64,000 bases of DNA from an uncultured Collinsella sp. (GCA_900752545.1 CAADVS010000026.1:39959-103958), one strand, 5' to 3'. Shown: positions 24,864 through 34,124, counted from the first letter of the stretch. A program made the numbers and translations. Notes: generated from the letters alone by a model not told the origin.

Positions 24864-25481
24864 ATGGACACCAATCATTCCCCCATCATCAGCCCCCTCA
24901 CCATGCGTGAATCCGCCCGAGGTATCACGCTCACCAGCATTTACGATGAGATGCTCGCCCGTCGCGAGCTCTCCGTCATGGGAAACATCGAAACCCCGAT
25001 GGCCCACGACCTATGCCAGCAGATTCGCCTGCTCGATGCCACCGACCCCAGCCGCCCCATCACCATATTTGTCGCCAGCGCCGGCGGAAGCGTGCGATCG
25101 GGTCTTGCGATCTATGACGCCATGCGCCTCGCATCGTGCCCCATCCGCACCGTCTGCCTGGAATTCGCCGCGTCCATGGGCGCCGTGATCTTTATGGGCG
25201 GCGACGATCGCCGTATGGCGCCCCATGCAGAGCTCATGATTCACGACCCGCTGATCCCCCAGGGGGCAGGCGGCTCGGCACTTGCGCTGCAGGAAACCAG
25301 CCGGCGTCTCATGCAGACCCGCAAGATCCTCACGCAAATCCTCTCGGACCGCAGCGGCCTCACGCCCAAGCGCATCCAGTCCCTCACTGCAAAAGACACC
25401 TACCTTTCGGCCGAGCGCGCCGTCGAGCTCGGCTTTGCCCACGAAATCCTCTCGGCCACCAAGGAGGTCGCCCATGTCTAA
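24864..25481 (+). CDS. ClpP-like serine protease of the cassette
   Basis: A protein of 205 residues with the ClpP fold. The catalytic set is visible in order: Ser in CLEFAASMGAVIFMGG, His in AELMIHDP, and Asp in TAKDTYLSAERAVELGFA. FVASAGGSVRSGLAIYDAM gives the oxyanion-loop glycines. Divergent residues around the Ser (AASMG for the usual AASAA) mark it as a paralog, not the housekeeping ClpP. Such paralogs occur in phages and conjugative elements. AAAGGAG precedes the ATG, and the VirD4-like gene overlaps its end by eight bases. Confidence 0.85.
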   Translation: MDTNHSPIISPLTMRESARGITLTSIYDEMLARRELSVMGNIETPMAHDLCQQIRLLDATDPSRPITIFVASAGGSVRSGLAIYDAMRLASCPIRTVCLEFAASMGAVIFMGGDDRRMAPHAELMIHDPLIPQGAGGSALALQETSRRLMQTRKILTQILSDRSGLTPKRIQSLTAKDTYLSAERAVELGFAHEILSATKEVAHV

Positions 25482-26778
25482 CCTCGCCAGCCGCCTCGCC
25501 ACATCTGAGTCCGCATCGTCCACCATCCTTGCCAAGGATCGAACGCTTTCCTGCAACACCCGCCAAACGGGACTCAACAACAACGCACTTGTGATCGGCC
25601 CCTCGGGAGCCGGCAAGACCCGAAACGTCCTCAAGCCCAACCTGCTGCAAATGAACGCAAGCTACATCGTGCTCGACACCAAAGGCACGCTCTGTCGCGA
25701 AGTGGGACCCGTGCTGGCAGCCCACGGTTACCGCGTGCAATGTCTCAACTTCGCCGACCTCAACACCGTCCCGGCCCTTGCGCCCGGCATCGAGCGCTGC
25801 GGCTACAACCCCCTGAGGCACATTCGCCGCAAGGCGGACGGCAGGCCCAACCAGCAGGACATCCTCTCGGTGGCAAAGGCCATCTGCCCCATCGAGGACA
25901 ACAACCAGCCTTTTTGGGATCATGCGGCGGCAAACCTGCTGTCGTGTCTTATCGCCTACGTCACCGAACAGCTACCCGCCGACGAGCAGACGATCAGCTC
26001 GGTCATCAAGCTGATCGAGCACCTGCAGGACGGTGCCACGGGTCGATTGTTTGACGACCTGATCACGACCGACCCCCAAAGCTATGCCCTCTCGCTATGG
26101 CGGCGCTACGCCATTACGCAAAATGCCGAGCGCATGCACGCGAGCATCGTCGGCATCCTTGCCGAAAAGGTCATGTGCCTGGGATTCGACGGTGCGGCAC
26201 AGCTCTATCGTGAGTACCATCAGGTGGACTTCGCTTCCATGGGACACACCCCCTGCGCCCTGTTTGTAACCGTGAGCGATATCGACCGCAATCTCGATCC
26301 GCTGACCGGCCTCTTTATTACGCAGGCGTTTATGGGCCTCATTCGCGAGGCCGATAGACAGCCCGACGGCAGCCTGCCCGTGCCCGTGCGCTTTATGCTC
26401 GATGACTTCGCAAATCTGCAGATCCCCCAGATCGACAACGTGCTCTCGATTATCCGAAGCCGCAACATCTGGGCAACGCTGCTGCTGCAGTCGACCAACC
26501 AGCTCGATGCGCTCTATGGCGAGGCACGCGCACGCTCCATCATGGGCAACTGCGACACGCATCTGGTGCTGGCGTTCCAGGATCCCGAGAGTGCCCAGGC
26601 GTTTTCCGACCGCGCCGACGCGCTCCCCAGCACGCTCATGGCGACGCCGATCGATCGCTCGTGGCTCTTTGTACGCGGTCGCACTCCCGAACAGGTCGAG
26701 CGCTTTAGGCTCGAAGACCATCCGCTCTACGGGGAGCTGCCCGAGGCGCAGCGAGGCCATGCGGAGGCCGAGATCTAG
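25474..26778 (+). CDS. VirD4/TraG-like ATPase lacking a membrane anchor
   Basis: A protein of 434 residues; the ATG at 25474 follows AAGGAGG inside the end of the ClpP-like gene. Walker A is VIGPSGAGKTRNVLKPN (near residues 41-57), followed by SYIVLDTKGTLCREVG, the VirD4 counterpart of TDPKGEL. Walker B is RFMLDDFANL, and later LLLQSTNQLDALYG and NCDTHLVLAFQD match TraG/TraD coupling proteins. The family normally starts with two membrane helices and is longer; both are absent here, so a classical conjugation role is doubtful. No relaxase or other type IV secretion gene is near. Confidence 0.83.
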   Translation: MSNLASRLATSESASSTILAKDRTLSCNTRQTGLNNNALVIGPSGAGKTRNVLKPNLLQMNASYIVLDTKGTLCREVGPVLAAHGYRVQCLNFADLNTVPALAPGIERCGYNPLRHIRRKADGRPNQQDILSVAKAICPIEDNNQPFWDHAAANLLSCLIAYVTEQLPADEQTISSVIKLIEHLQDGATGRLFDDLITTDPQSYALSLWRRYAITQNAERMHASIVGILAEKVMCLGFDGAAQLYREYHQVDFASMGHTPCALFVTVSDIDRNLDPLTGLFITQAFMGLIREADRQPDGSLPVPVRFMLDDFANLQIPQIDNVLSIIRSRNIWATLLLQSTNQLDALYGEARARSIMGNCDTHLVLAFQDPESAQAFSDRADALPSTLMATPIDRSWLFVRGRTPEQVERFRLEDHPLYGELPEAQRGHAEAEI

Positions 26779-26855
26779 GCGCAGGGTTCTCGCAGCGCGC
26801 GGCGCCCCGGCGATGTTCCACAAAGGCCGTGCGCCCCGGGACCACGGCAAAGCAA

Positions 26856-26887
26856 AGGGGCCCGCATCCGATAGGATACGGGCCCCT
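26856..26887 (-). terminator. Terminator of pgi
   Basis: AGGGGCCCG / CGGGCCCCT with inner ATCC/GGAT pairs around a GATA loop, 32 bases past the pgi stop. A related hairpin occurs at 23355-23386. It may also end the cassette transcript from the other side. Confidence 0.7.
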
Positions 26888-26917
26888 GACTATAAGGCGC
26901 GATGCGTTAACAGCAGC

Positions 26918-26949
26918 GACTACTTGCGGTGAGCGCGGTAGAACTCGAT
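26918..26949. repeat. Direct repeat, right copy at the pgi 3' end (candidate attachment site)
   Basis: This 32-base segment contains the last codons and stop of pgi and matches 23415-23446 with one difference. It forms the right boundary of the ClpP/VirD4 cassette and keeps the pgi reading frame intact, as is usual for elements that insert into gene ends. Confidence 0.75.
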
Positions 26950-28614
26950 GAGCGCCTGGGTCGAAGCGTCCTGCTCGGCCTTGGCGGCGTCGTCGTGGAA
27001 GGCCGGGGTGATCTGCTTGGCAAGCTGCTTGCCCAGCTCGACGCCCCACTGGTCGTAGGAGTCGATGCCCCAGACCGTGCCCTCGACAAACGTGATGTGC
27101 TCGTACAGGGCGATGAGCTCGCCGAGTGCGAACGGGGTCAGCGTGTCGCCGAAGATCGAGGTCGTCGGGCGATTGCCCTCAAAGCAACGGGCCGGGACGA
27201 TCTGCTCGGGCGTGCCCTCGGCACGAACCTCATCGGCCGTCTTACCAAAGGCGAGCGCCTTGGTCTGGGCCAGGAAGTTGCCCAGGAACAGCTCGTGGAC
27301 ATCCTGGCCGCCGTCGGTCGCAGGGTTGGCGGTATTGGCGAAGGCGATGAAGTCGGCCGGAACCACCACAGTGCCCTGGTGCAGCAGCTGATAGAAGGCA
27401 TGCTGGCCGTTGGTGCCGGGCTCGCCCCAGAAGATCTCACCGGTGTCGGAGGTCACGGCGCTGCCGTCCCAGCGGACATGCTTGCCGTTGGACTCCATGG
27501 TGAGCTGCTGCAGGTAGGCCGGGAAGCGGTGCAGGTACTGGCAGTACGGCAGCACGGCGTGGCTCTTGGAACCGAAGAAGTTGACGTACCAGACATTGAG
27601 CAGGCCCATCAGCGCGACGGCGTTGTTCTCGAGCGGGGTGTTGCAGAAGTACTCGTCGATGGCGTGGAAGCCCTCGAGGAACTGCTGGAAGCGCTCGGGG
27701 CCGAGCACGACGATCAGCGACAGGCCCACGGCGGAGTCAACGGAATAGCGGCCACCGACCCAGTTCCAGAAACCGAAGGCGTTGGCGGGGTCGATACCGA
27801 AGGCCTCGACCTTCTCGAGTGCGGTGGAAACGGCGACGAAGTGCTTTGCCACGGCCTCGGCGTTCTGCTCATCGGAGCCGTCGATGGCGCCCTGAGCCTT
27901 GAGCTGCTCGAGCATCCAGGTCTTGACCTCGCGGGCGTTGGTGAGGGTCTCGAGCGTGGTGAAGGTCTTGGAGACGATGATTACGAGCGTGGTCTCGGGA
28001 TCCAGGCCCTTGAGCTTCTCGGCCTGGTCGTTGGGGTCGATGTTGGAGATGTAGCGGCAGTCGATACCGGCGTCGGCATAGGGACGCAGAGCCTCGTAGG
28101 CCATGACCGGGCCCAGGTCGGAGCCGCCGATGCCGATGGACACCAGATGCTCGATCTTCTTGCCGGTAACGCCCTTCCACTCACCGGAGCGCACGCGCTC
28201 GGCGAAGGCATACATGCGGTCGAGGACCTCGTGCACGTCGGCGACGACGTCCTGGCCGTCGACGATGAGCTGGCCCTTCTCGCTTGCCGGGCGGCGCAGC
28301 GCGGTGTGCAGGACAGCGCGGTCCTCGGTAGTGTTGATGTGCTCGCCAGAGAACATGGCGTCGCGGCGCTCCTCGAGCTTCACCTCGCGGGCAAGATCGC
28401 ACAGCAGCTTGACGGTCTCATCGGTCACCAGGTTCTTCGACAGATCGAAGTGCAGGTCACCGGCGTCAAAGCTCAGCTTGTTCACGCGGTCGGCGTCAGC
28501 AGCGAACCAGGCCTTGAGGTCGATACCTTCGGCCTCGAGCTTCTCCTGATGAGCCTCGAGCGCCTTCCAAGCGGCAGTCGACGTAGCATCGATAGGTGCG
28601 GCAACAGTTGCCAT
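26920..28614 (-). CDS. pgi: Glucose-6-phosphate isomerase
   Basis: A protein of 564 residues of the PGI family. [44 protein letters not shown] and the C-terminal [18 protein letters not shown] are the classical signature segments. The ATG at 28614 follows GAGGAGG. The enzyme interconverts glucose 6-phosphate and fructose 6-phosphate in the cytoplasm and would use the glucose 6-phosphate released by the frlB product. The last codons are part of a direct repeat that marks the edge of an inserted cassette. Confidence 0.95.
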   Translation of the reverse strand: MATVAAPIDATSTAAWKALEAHQEKLEAEGIDLKAWFAADADRVNKLSFDAGDLHFDLSKNLVTDETVKLLCDLAREVKLEERRDAMFSGEHINTTEDRAVLHTALRRPASEKGQLIVDGQDVVADVHEVLDRMYAFAERVRSGEWKGVTGKKIEHLVSIGIGGSDLGPVMAYEALRPYADAGIDCRYISNIDPNDQAEKLKGLDPETTLVIIVSKTFTTLETLTNAREVKTWMLEQLKAQGAIDGSDEQNAEAVAKHFVAVSTALEKVEAFGIDPANAFGFWNWVGGRYSVDSAVGLSLIVVLGPERFQQFLEGFHAIDEYFCNTPLENNAVALMGLLNVWYVNFFGSKSHAVLPYCQYLHRFPAYLQQLTMESNGKHVRWDGSAVTSDTGEIFWGEPGTNGQHAFYQLLHQGTVVVPADFIAFANTANPATDGGQDVHELFLGNFLAQTKALAFGKTADEVRAEGTPEQIVPARCFEGNRPTTSIFGDTLTPFALGELIALYEHITFVEGTVWGIDSYDQWGVELGKQLAKQITPAFHDDAAKAEQDASTQALIEFYRAHRK

Positions 28615-28740
28615 AGAGTCCTCCTCAGCATACGGGCGCACGCCTCCATGCGCCCGGACATTCAGATGCCACTATTCTAGCGCAGGTCAAGACTACAATC
28701 AGCGAGCGTTGCCAATCGGCCCCCAAACGGCAACCGATTA

Positions 28741-28803
28741 AAAAGGGACAGGCTTATTTTGGCAGGTCAAACGCTTTACCAACCAAAAATAGCCCGTCCT
28801 TTT
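28741..28803 (-). terminator. Long hairpin terminator after the iron-ADH-like gene
   Basis: About 21 pairs (AAAAGGGACAGGC... with ...GCCCGTCCTTTT, one bulge) surround a loop of about 20 bases. TTTTT follows on the minus strand. It sits ten bases downstream of the stop at 28814, and pgi starts beyond it. Confidence 0.7.
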
Positions 28804-28813
28804 ATGGCAAATA

Positions 28814-29338
28814 TTAGGCCGCGGCGCAGATGCTACCGAGCAACTCACGCAGAGGAGACCCGATGCCCTCCAGCAGTTCGGGCGCGATGATGGCAAAAAC
28901 GGGAACCTCACCGGTGCCCACGACAGCAGGCGCCTTGCCCTCCGAGAGAATGCATCCATAAGGGACAAAACCATCTTCGCCGGCATCGAGCGCCGCCATG
29001 CGACGCGCGAGTTCGCGCGCAAAGCCGGCAGCATCGGCATCGCCAATCGCCAGGACAAAGTCCACGCCTTCGTCGGTCGCCAGGGCCACGGCTTCGTCGA
29101 CCAGTTCGTCTCCCCCGTCGCCCTCAAACGAGCCGCAGCGGAAAAGCACACGCTCGAGTAGGGCTCGAGCGAGCGAACCAAGTGCCGCCGAGACAAGCTC
29201 ATCGCGCGTATGCTTGTCACCGCCCAACACGACCAGTGCCTTGGTGCCAGCGTAGTGGGCAACCAATCGCCCGCACCAGCGAGCCACATCCCCATCCGCA
29301 ACCAAGCGCGTCGGCATACCAAACCCATAATTGACCAT
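28814..29338 (-). CDS. Truncated iron-containing alcohol dehydrogenase-like protein (N-terminal domain only)
   Basis: A protein of 174 residues from the ATG at 29338; in-frame ATGs at 29389 and 29401 are possible. MVNYGFGMPTRLVADGD and GTKALVVLGGDKHTRDEL resemble the start of iron-dependent alcohol/glycerol dehydrogenases (Rossmann-like nucleotide domain). The glycine-rich GGGS motif and the His-rich iron-binding C-terminal domain, about 200 residues, are missing. The end has no matching continuation in the other frames that I can see. It may be a decayed enzyme or a domain kept for another use. Confidence 0.5.
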   Translation of the reverse strand: MVNYGFGMPTRLVADGDVARWCGRLVAHYAGTKALVVLGGDKHTRDELVSAALGSLARALLERVLFRCGSFEGDGGDELVDEAVALATDEGVDFVLAIGDADAAGFARELARRMAALDAGEDGFVPYGCILSEGKAPAVVGTGEVPVFAIIAPELLEGIGSPLRELLGSICAAA

Positions 29339-29487
29339 CTTTCCCACAACCCTTCCGTGCGCATAGGCGGTATCAATCGTTAGGCTCATGCTACGAAGCA
29401 AGGTTTTCCGAGCTGTTTCGCACTCTTTAGAGCTGCGTTAAAACCCGATGCAGTTGCACGACTATACCTGGCAAAAAGGAACAGGTT

Positions 29488-29516
29488 TTGACGATGTCCG
29501 GACGAGCGGGTATTAT
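29488..29516 (+). promoter_or_regulatory. Promoter of the Y-family polymerase operon
   Basis: TTGACG at 29488 and TATTAT at 29511 are separated by exactly 17 bases, a near-consensus sigma-70-type promoter. The SOS-like palindrome overlaps the end of the -10 box. Confidence 0.7.
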
Positions 29517-29533
29517 CGAACAGATATTCGATA
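29514..29533. promoter_or_regulatory. LexA-like SOS box
   Basis: TATCGAA-N6-TTCGATA is a perfect 7-bp inverted repeat that includes GAACAGATATTC, one base away from the Gram-positive LexA core GAAC-N4-GTTC. It overlaps the -10 box, where binding would block transcription, and precedes a mutagenic polymerase gene, a classical LexA target. Confidence 0.6.
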
Positions 29534-29561
29534 AGAACATGTGTTTGATGGAGGGACACGG

Positions 29562-31067
29562 ATGGCGCACGAGCAGCACACCTATATCTGCATCGACCTC
29601 AAGACGTTTTATGCCAGCGTCGAGTGCGTCGACCGTGGGCTCGATCCGCTCACCACCAACCTAGTCGTTGCCGACGAATCGCGCGGACGCACGACCATCT
29701 GCCTCGCCATCACGCAGGCCATGAAGGACTTAGGTATTCACAACCGCTGCCGCCTATTCGAGATTCCCGACGGCATCGACTACATCAAGGCCGTACCGCG
29801 CATGCAGCACTACATGGAGGTGTCGGCGCAGATCTACGGTATCTACCTGGAATACGTCAGTCCGCAAGACGTTCACGTCTACTCAATTGACGAGTGCTTT
29901 ATCGACGTGACACCCTATCTGGACCTCTATCACACCGATGCGGAAGGCTTCGCCTGCATGTTGCGCGACGAGGTCCTGGCGCGCACCGGCATCACGGCGA
30001 CGGTCGGCATCGGCCCCAACCTATTCCAGGCCAAGGTTGCACTCGATATCACCGCCAAGCACGTACCCAGCCGCATCGGCATACTCGACGATGAGACCTT
30101 TCGCAAGGAAATCTGGCTCCATCGTCCCATCACCGATATCTGGGGCATCGGCCCCGGCGTGGCAGCACGACTCGAAAAATACGGCGTCTACGATCTGATG
30201 GGCGTCGCGGCGCTCGACGAAAACCTGCTTTACGACGAGCTCGGCGTCAATGCCGAGTATCTCATCGACCACGCCTTCGGACGCGAGCCGACAACCATCG
30301 CCGATATCCAAGCCTATCGCCCGCAAGCAACTTCGACCACCACAGGACAGGTGCTCTCGAAGGGCTATGCCTACGAGCAGGCCTACACCGTCTTGCGCGA
30401 GATGGTCGACAACGCCGTGTTGGACTTGATCGATAAGCACGTGGTCTGCGACAGCATCTCGCTCTTTGTGGGCTACGCGAGCGAGCGCGCCGACATACGC
30501 AGGCTTGATGCCAGCGGTACTGCACAATATGTGGACGGATGCGGACACCTGCGCTCGAGTACGTCGAGCATCGAACCCACCGCAACCGCCGGCCCCGAGC
30601 TCGCGCCCCGTGCTCCCAAGCCCGTCCAGCGCGATGACGAACGGCGCCGCCTGGTGCGCGAAGCGCAGGCAATCGATGGCATCTTTGTGGGAGAGCATGG
30701 TGGCAAACCGCGTGGTGGCTATGCCGCGCTCTTTGCGCACTCCAACGCCTCGCGCAAGCTGCCCGAGCGTACCAATTCGTTTAAGAAGATCATGGGCTAT
30801 TTCGATGAGCTCTGGGCGCAGACTGTCGATCCCAAACGACCGGTCAAGCGCATCAACCTGGGCTTTAGCAATCTTGTGCCCGAGGAATTTGCCACCATCG
30901 ATCTGTTCAGCGATATCGAGGCCGATGAGCGCGAGCGCGACCTGGCGCGCGCCGTCCTGGCCGTGAAAGGCAAGTACGGCAAGAACGCGCTCGTCAAGGG
31001 ATTAAGCTTTACCGCCGGCGCCACCGCGCGCGAGCGCAACGATCAAGTTGGAGGACACCGTGCCTAA
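29562..31067 (+). CDS. Y-family DNA polymerase (UmuC/UvrX-like)
   Basis: A protein of 501 residues; the ATG at 29562 follows TGGAGGG. ICIDLKTFYASVECVDRGLDP holds the first catalytic Asp and the steric-gate region, and YSIDECFIDVTPYL the S-I-D-E-C-F motif with the other two acidic residues. ITDIWGIGPGVAARL is the thumb/helix-hairpin-helix. The phrase NLVVADESRGRTTICLAIT is typical of the UvrX/YqjW group of Firmicutes and Actinobacteria. About 60 low-complexity residues interrupt the region before the little finger. The enzyme carries out translesion synthesis; the YolD gene overlapping its end supports this. Confidence 0.9.
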   Translation: MAHEQHTYICIDLKTFYASVECVDRGLDPLTTNLVVADESRGRTTICLAITQAMKDLGIHNRCRLFEIPDGIDYIKAVPRMQHYMEVSAQIYGIYLEYVSPQDVHVYSIDECFIDVTPYLDLYHTDAEGFACMLRDEVLARTGITATVGIGPNLFQAKVALDITAKHVPSRIGILDDETFRKEIWLHRPITDIWGIGPGVAARLEKYGVYDLMGVAALDENLLYDELGVNAEYLIDHAFGREPTTIADIQAYRPQATSTTTGQVLSKGYAYEQAYTVLREMVDNAVLDLIDKHVVCDSISLFVGYASERADIRRLDASGTAQYVDGCGHLRSSTSSIEPTATAGPELAPRAPKPVQRDDERRRLVREAQAIDGIFVGEHGGKPRGGYAALFAHSNASRKLPERTNSFKKIMGYFDELWAQTVDPKRPVKRINLGFSNLVPEEFATIDLFSDIEADERERDLARAVLAVKGKYGKNALVKGLSFTAGATARERNDQVGGHRA

Positions 31068-31485
31068 ACCCAAACAACAGCCCATGCGCCCGCCGACCGC
31101 CTTCGAGCGCCTGGCGGACCCCGAGGGCAGACGCCGCGCAGCCGACCCCAACCTCACTGCCAACGGTGCCGTGCGCGCCAACCGCGCCGCACAGTTTATG
31201 CCCTTTGCCGCCCTCACGGGATACCACGAACTCGTGCGCAAGCAGGAAATCACCGTCGAGCAAAAACGTGAGCTCACGGAAGAAAAAGCCCTCGAGCTTT
31301 CGCAAAAGCTCGAGGGCCTCAAACGCGGCGACTTGGTGCGCGTCACCTATTACGATACGTACGGCTATCGTAGCCGCACGGGCATTCTCGACGAAGCGTT
31401 ACCCGCATTCAAGCTGCTCAAACTCAGGGATATCGCCATCAACTTCGACGATATCCAGGACATTGAGCTACGCGGACGAGCCTAG
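31060..31485 (+). CDS. YolD-like protein, partner of the Y-family polymerase
   Basis: A protein of 141 residues. The GTG at 31060 follows TTGGAGG, within the end of the polymerase gene. RAAQFMPFAALTGYHELVR and the C-terminal GDLVRVTYYDTYGYRSRTG with INFDDIQDIEL match the YolD-like domain. YolD genes are found next to UvrX/YqjW polymerases and are SOS-regulated; the fold has been compared with UmuD-like accessory roles, but its action is unproven. The stop overlaps the end of the convergent surface-protein gene by four bases. Confidence 0.85.
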   Translation: MPKPKQQPMRPPTAFERLADPEGRRRAADPNLTANGAVRANRAAQFMPFAALTGYHELVRKQEITVEQKRELTEEKALELSQKLEGLKRGDLVRVTYYDTYGYRSRTGILDEALPAFKLLKLRDIAINFDDIQDIELRGRA

Positions 31486-34034
31486 CGACGAGAACGCTTG
31501 CGCAAGACGAGAGCAATGCCAAGCACTGCGGCAGCTGCAACCAGCAATCCCAAGACCAGCGTGAGGGTCGAGTCGCCAGCGCGAGGCAGCGAGCCGTCCT
31601 TCGAAGTCTTCTTAGCGGTCGTCGTGACGGTGGTCGTGGTGCTGCTCGACTGGTCGTTGCCACCCGTCTGGCTGCCGCCAGGCTGATCGCCGCCACCCGG
31701 CTGCGAAGGATCGGTGGGTTCCGTCGGATCCGGAGTACCGGGATCAACCGGATTCTCCGAATTCTCCTTGCGCTGGATCCAGACCTGGCAACCATAGAAC
31801 GGGTTGGCGGTACCAAGGCACAGACCCTGGTTGGTCACCGCAAAGGTGCGCAGACCATGGTTATACGGATCGTTAAAGCCATTGGTCGTCAGCGTCGTAA
31901 AGTTCACGCCGTCCTCGGTCACATACATATCAAAGCCGCGCTCGGCATCGCGCAGGTAACACATGCACGTAAGGACACTCTGCAACTTCTTGAGGTTCTC
32001 CTCGCTCAGCAGCTTATCGAGCGCATCCTGAATATCGCTCGGCAGCTCGGTGCCATAGGCATCCTCGTACTGCTGCTTAAGGCTCTCATAGCTATCGAGC
32101 ATGTCCTGATACTGGTCGGCAAAGGACTTGAAGTACGCGATCTCGCCATCGATCTTCTGGACATAAGCGGCGTCGTCCTCAAAGTCCTGGGACATCGTCG
32201 CGGCCTGATCGCAAAGACCGCCCGCGGCATCCTCCAGCGCATCGCTCAGATCGCCAAAGCCCTTAGCAACCTCGGTCTTCTCGTCATCGACATCGACGGC
32301 CTTGTTTGAATCATCAACCTCAGCAGCTTCGTTCGAATCATCGACCTCGACGGCCTCGTTTGAATCATCGTCCGCAAGCGTGTTCACGGGAACGATGGGG
32401 TCGTCAGGCGATTTCTTGTCGAGCAGGTGATCGAGCAGGTCCCTAAGGCGCTGAACCTGAGAGTCCCACTCCTCGGGCGTCATATCGATAATGTCGCCAT
32501 TGGAGAACTGGCCGATCGGCTCAAGCAGGCTCGCGGTATCAAAGGTACCGATATACAGCTTGCCGTCGAACTTCTGCATGCGCCAAATGTACTGGTTCTC
32601 GTTTCGGCCAAAGCCCGAAGTCAGGCCGGAAATACCGCCCTCGGGGAACATGTCGGTGCGATCGCCAACGACGAGCTCCATGTTCTCGTCCTTGTCCATG
32701 CGATAGATGTTAACCGACTGCTCAAGATTGGCATTCACAAACGAGCAGTCAACGCCACCCATGCTGCTCTTGCCGCCCTCTTCGGTGTTGGATTTGTTGA
32801 ACAGGATGCGCTCGAGGGCAATCTCCTCGTCGTTGTATTCACCGATATAGAGGTAGTCATTGTAGACGATGAGGTTGGCAGCGCCAGAACGGGTACGGGC
32901 AGGATCGATGCCAAAGCAGTACTTTGCACCGTCCGTCTTCTGATCGCCGACAATGGGAGTCCACGAATAGCTGCCGTCGGCATTCTTGTCGCCACGGACC
33001 ATGGCAAACGACTGCATGGAATTATCATCGGGAGCGTTCTCGGGCGTACCGGTGCAGATGGTCGCATAGAGATGGCCATTGTACGAGACCATATCCCAAA
33101 TGGCGCCGCCGTAGATGCTGTCCTGATAGCGAATCGCCGGATAGCCAAACAGCGTCTCCGAGTTGGCAATCTCGGTGAAGCTGTCCTGGCCCTTCGAGGG
33201 GTCAGACGACGTCAGGATTGTCGACACAAAATTACCGTTCGCGTCTTTACCCACATTACTGATGACGAGCTGGCCATCATGGACGCACATGCCGCGGATA
33301 CCGGTAGAAATGCCCTGCTTGTAGGCAGCACCGTAATCCTGCATGCTCGAAAGGCCCTGATAGACAACTTTGTACTCATCCGTCTTAGGATCGATCTCGT
33401 ATACAGCAGGCAAGCCGCCTTTGCCGTCATTGGTCCTGACGCTGCCGCAGAAATAGAGCTTACCCTTATAGCTCACGGCATTGCGGAACAAAGGAGCGAC
33501 GCCGTTGAGCGATTCAGAGAGTAGCAGCTTGGTCTCACCGGTCTTGGTATTGATCTTGACCAAGATGCCGCCGCTGTCCTTGTCGGCCGTGCCGTCCTCC
33601 TTCTGCTGTCCATAGAAGAAGGTACCGTTAAACATGGCCTCCAGCGTCAGGCGCATGGTTTCGACATCAAAGGAATCGCCCAGCGTGCTGTTCATGAGCG
33701 TCAGCGTGTTGCCCATCGCCGCATAGCAGGTGCCCACATAAAGCCAGTCACCATAGCTCGCAGCCGCCCAAGTGTAGCTCTGGCCGCGATCGCCTTCGTT
33801 GTTGGCCGTATTACCATCGGCGCCCGGAACGGCAACGGCACCGTTACCCTGGTAGTCGACGATGCCATCCGGCTGCGACGTTCCTACCGTAGGATGCGAG
33901 AGCTTCTCAAAGGAATACCCATTTCCCGCATTGTAGGTAACGGCACCCGATGCGTCTTCGGCGTGCGCCGGCAGCGGCGATACCAAGATAGCGGCAAGCG
34001 CTGCCACCAAGCCAAGTGTTCCCACTCGTCTCAT
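31482..34034 (-). CDS. Large sortase-anchored surface protein with propeller-like repeats
   Basis: A protein of 850 residues. It has a Sec signal (MRRVGTLGLVAALAAILVSP to about residue 25) and ends with LPRAGDS, a hydrophobic helix and RKRSRR, a sortase-type anchor (LPxAG variant). Residues 40-520 contain repeated segments such as YGDWLYVGTCY, KGKLYFCGS, NDYLYIGEYNDEE and DGKLYIGTFD, which suggests a beta-propeller. An acidic repeat region (EVDDSNEAAEVDDSNKA) and a probable coiled coil (residues 600-690) follow, then a Pro/Gly/Gln/Ser-rich wall-spanning stretch. It is likely an adhesin or glycan-binding protein; the ligand is unknown. Confidence 0.75.
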   Translation of the reverse strand: MRRVGTLGLVAALAAILVSPLPAHAEDASGAVTYNAGNGYSFEKLSHPTVGTSQPDGIVDYQGNGAVAVPGADGNTANNEGDRGQSYTWAAASYGDWLYVGTCYAAMGNTLTLMNSTLGDSFDVETMRLTLEAMFNGTFFYGQQKEDGTADKDSGGILVKINTKTGETKLLLSESLNGVAPLFRNAVSYKGKLYFCGSVRTNDGKGGLPAVYEIDPKTDEYKVVYQGLSSMQDYGAAYKQGISTGIRGMCVHDGQLVISNVGKDANGNFVSTILTSSDPSKGQDSFTEIANSETLFGYPAIRYQDSIYGGAIWDMVSYNGHLYATICTGTPENAPDDNSMQSFAMVRGDKNADGSYSWTPIVGDQKTDGAKYCFGIDPARTRSGAANLIVYNDYLYIGEYNDEEIALERILFNKSNTEEGGKSSMGGVDCSFVNANLEQSVNIYRMDKDENMELVVGDRTDMFPEGGISGLTSGFGRNENQYIWRMQKFDGKLYIGTFDTASLLEPIGQFSNGDIIDMTPEEWDSQVQRLRDLLDHLLDKKSPDDPIVPVNTLADDDSNEAVEVDDSNEAAEVDDSNKAVDVDDEKTEVAKGFGDLSDALEDAAGGLCDQAATMSQDFEDDAAYVQKIDGEIAYFKSFADQYQDMLDSYESLKQQYEDAYGTELPSDIQDALDKLLSEENLKKLQSVLTCMCYLRDAERGFDMYVTEDGVNFTTLTTNGFNDPYNHGLRTFAVTNQGLCLGTANPFYGCQVWIQRKENSENPVDPGTPDPTEPTDPSQPGGGDQPGGSQTGGNDQSSSTTTTVTTTAKKTSKDGSLPRAGDSTLTLVLGLLVAAAAVLGIALVLRKRSRR

Positions 34035-34124
34035 AAGGTTATAGCCTCCCCTGTCCTAAAGCCCAGTTTTAGCATTCTTCATTTCTGTCCACGGTTAATT
34101 GCAATCTGAGCACAGCAATAATCA

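Noticed and set aside
25474..26778. Conjugation locus marker
   Set aside because: A VirD4-like gene alone, without membrane helices, relaxase, VirB4 or other transfer genes, does not support a functional conjugative element.
26929..28680. A 583-codon open frame opposite pgi
   Set aside because: Antisense shadow; pgi itself has full signature motifs and a good ribosome binding site.
28741..28803. A third member of the covarying hairpin repeat family
   Set aside because: It is also a long hairpin, but shares neither outer stem, loop core nor flanks with the copies at 40293 and 41458, and has a T-tract of its own.
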